This document shows, piece after piece, positions 63,571 through 64,000 of a DNA stretch of 64,000 bases. The stretch is taken from assembly GCA_963930775.1 (NCBI GenBank), contig OZ005697.1, forward strand, positions 6,532,292 through 6,596,291. Direction: 5' to 3'. The translations under genes and the position numbers were made by a program. Numbering within the stretch: position 1 is the stretch's first letter; each line of letters opens with the position of its first letter. The notes under the pieces are model-generated. The model worked only from the letters and a program-made list of their open reading frames with translations. It was not told the origin of the DNA and searched no databases. This stretch comes from Cliona cf. orientalis (Eukaryota > Porifera > Demospongiae > Clionaida > Clionaidae).

Positions 63571-64000
63571 GGAGTGTGATTATCATTACTGTTTGTAGGA
63601 TCAGTGGGAAGGATTGGTCCAGAAAAATAGAGAGAAAGAAACGACAGAAGTCGAAAAAATGCAGCGATGCCTGCACTAGCGCTGGCAGTATCTTAAAAGC
63701 CGTATGGAGTTGATATGATGGTGTCAGATGAAGAAAGAACTCAAAGAATACCAATTTGTGGAGAAAACTTTCGAGACACAAGTTTGCTGTAATTATTATA
63801 ATAATTATTATTATACTAGATTCCTTGATTGCTGTAAATTTGTTATGGAATGTTGTACTGATTATAATGCTTTCTGTATAGTGGTGGGGTGATATGGCGT
63901 GCATGGGATAGTTCATGTGGTTGTAACATTCCCTGTATTGGATGACTGTAGGATATTTCATGTGCTCCAACATCTATCTGCTAGAGTACAGCTGTATGAC
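63571..64000. other. Window end, no supported gene
   Basis: A TTTGTAG|GATCAGTGGGAAGG acceptor-like site at 63597 opens a short charged frame (DQWEGLVQKNREKETTEVEK) ending at TAG 63677; it might be an exon but has no partner in the window. Confidence 0.3.

Overview
This window is nuclear DNA of a metazoan, most likely a sponge (demosponge of the Amphimedon type). The evidence is AT-rich sequence full of TA/AAT/GCTAGC-like words, GT-AG split genes with tiny exons, TATA and AATAAA signals, very dense short terminal-inverted-repeat (TIR) elements, non-LTR retrotransposon remnants, and protein families that are expanded in sponges: Roc/COR proteins with Death domains, kinase domains with an LSSNN catalytic loop, and AIG1-like P-loop domains. 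The species is inferred, not proven. Nothing here is prokaryotic.

Layout. 1-2.5 kb holds tandem repeats: two 0.63-0.65 kb TIR elements, each carrying a tRNA-derived SINE head, and a 410-bp repeat in three copies. 2.5-5 kb holds a 5'-truncated LINE (minus strand) abutting a truncated, frameshifted COR-domain gene (plus strand) that ends in an intact Death-domain exon. 7.6-25.2 kb is a head-to-tail triplication of a small coiled-coil gene built from in-frame micro-exons (7.7-12.4, 15.1-21.2 and 21.6-25.2 kb); the third copy is a fragment. Comparing the three copies exposes many element insertions, one of which carries a piece of 18S rRNA and a small ORF. 25-37 kb is repeat-rich: fold-back elements, a TIR element packed with GTCGGCGAT minisatellite, poly-G/poly-C hairpins, and an orphan Death-domain exon near 34.8 kb. 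37.9-39.8 kb is an intact 616-residue POT/SLC15-like transporter (minus strand); a deleted copy of its 5' end and upstream region lies at 48.1-49.0 kb.

44.3-46.4 kb encodes a 706-residue intronless protein: kinase fold, then a P-loop GTPase-like domain, then a glycine/alanine-rich hydrophobic tail. It lacks the catalytic Asp of the kinase and the Walker A Lys of the GTPase. A paralogue at 60.6-61.7 kb keeps only the kinase-like part. Its first ~30 codons and upstream region are repeated in inverted orientation at 56.4-58.2 kb. The two arms flank a 1.6-kb core with a frameshifted transposon-like ORF (minus strand) and are studded with copies of GGTGTAAAATCGTCCC.

The recognisable host genes are signalling or innate-immunity types (Death domain, COR, pseudokinase/AIG1-like) plus one transporter. 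No operon-like organisation exists. I infer a rapidly evolving gene neighbourhood shaped by duplication, inverted duplication and small DNA transposons. Exon structures are read by eye from splice consensus and comparison between copies; no transcript or database evidence was available.
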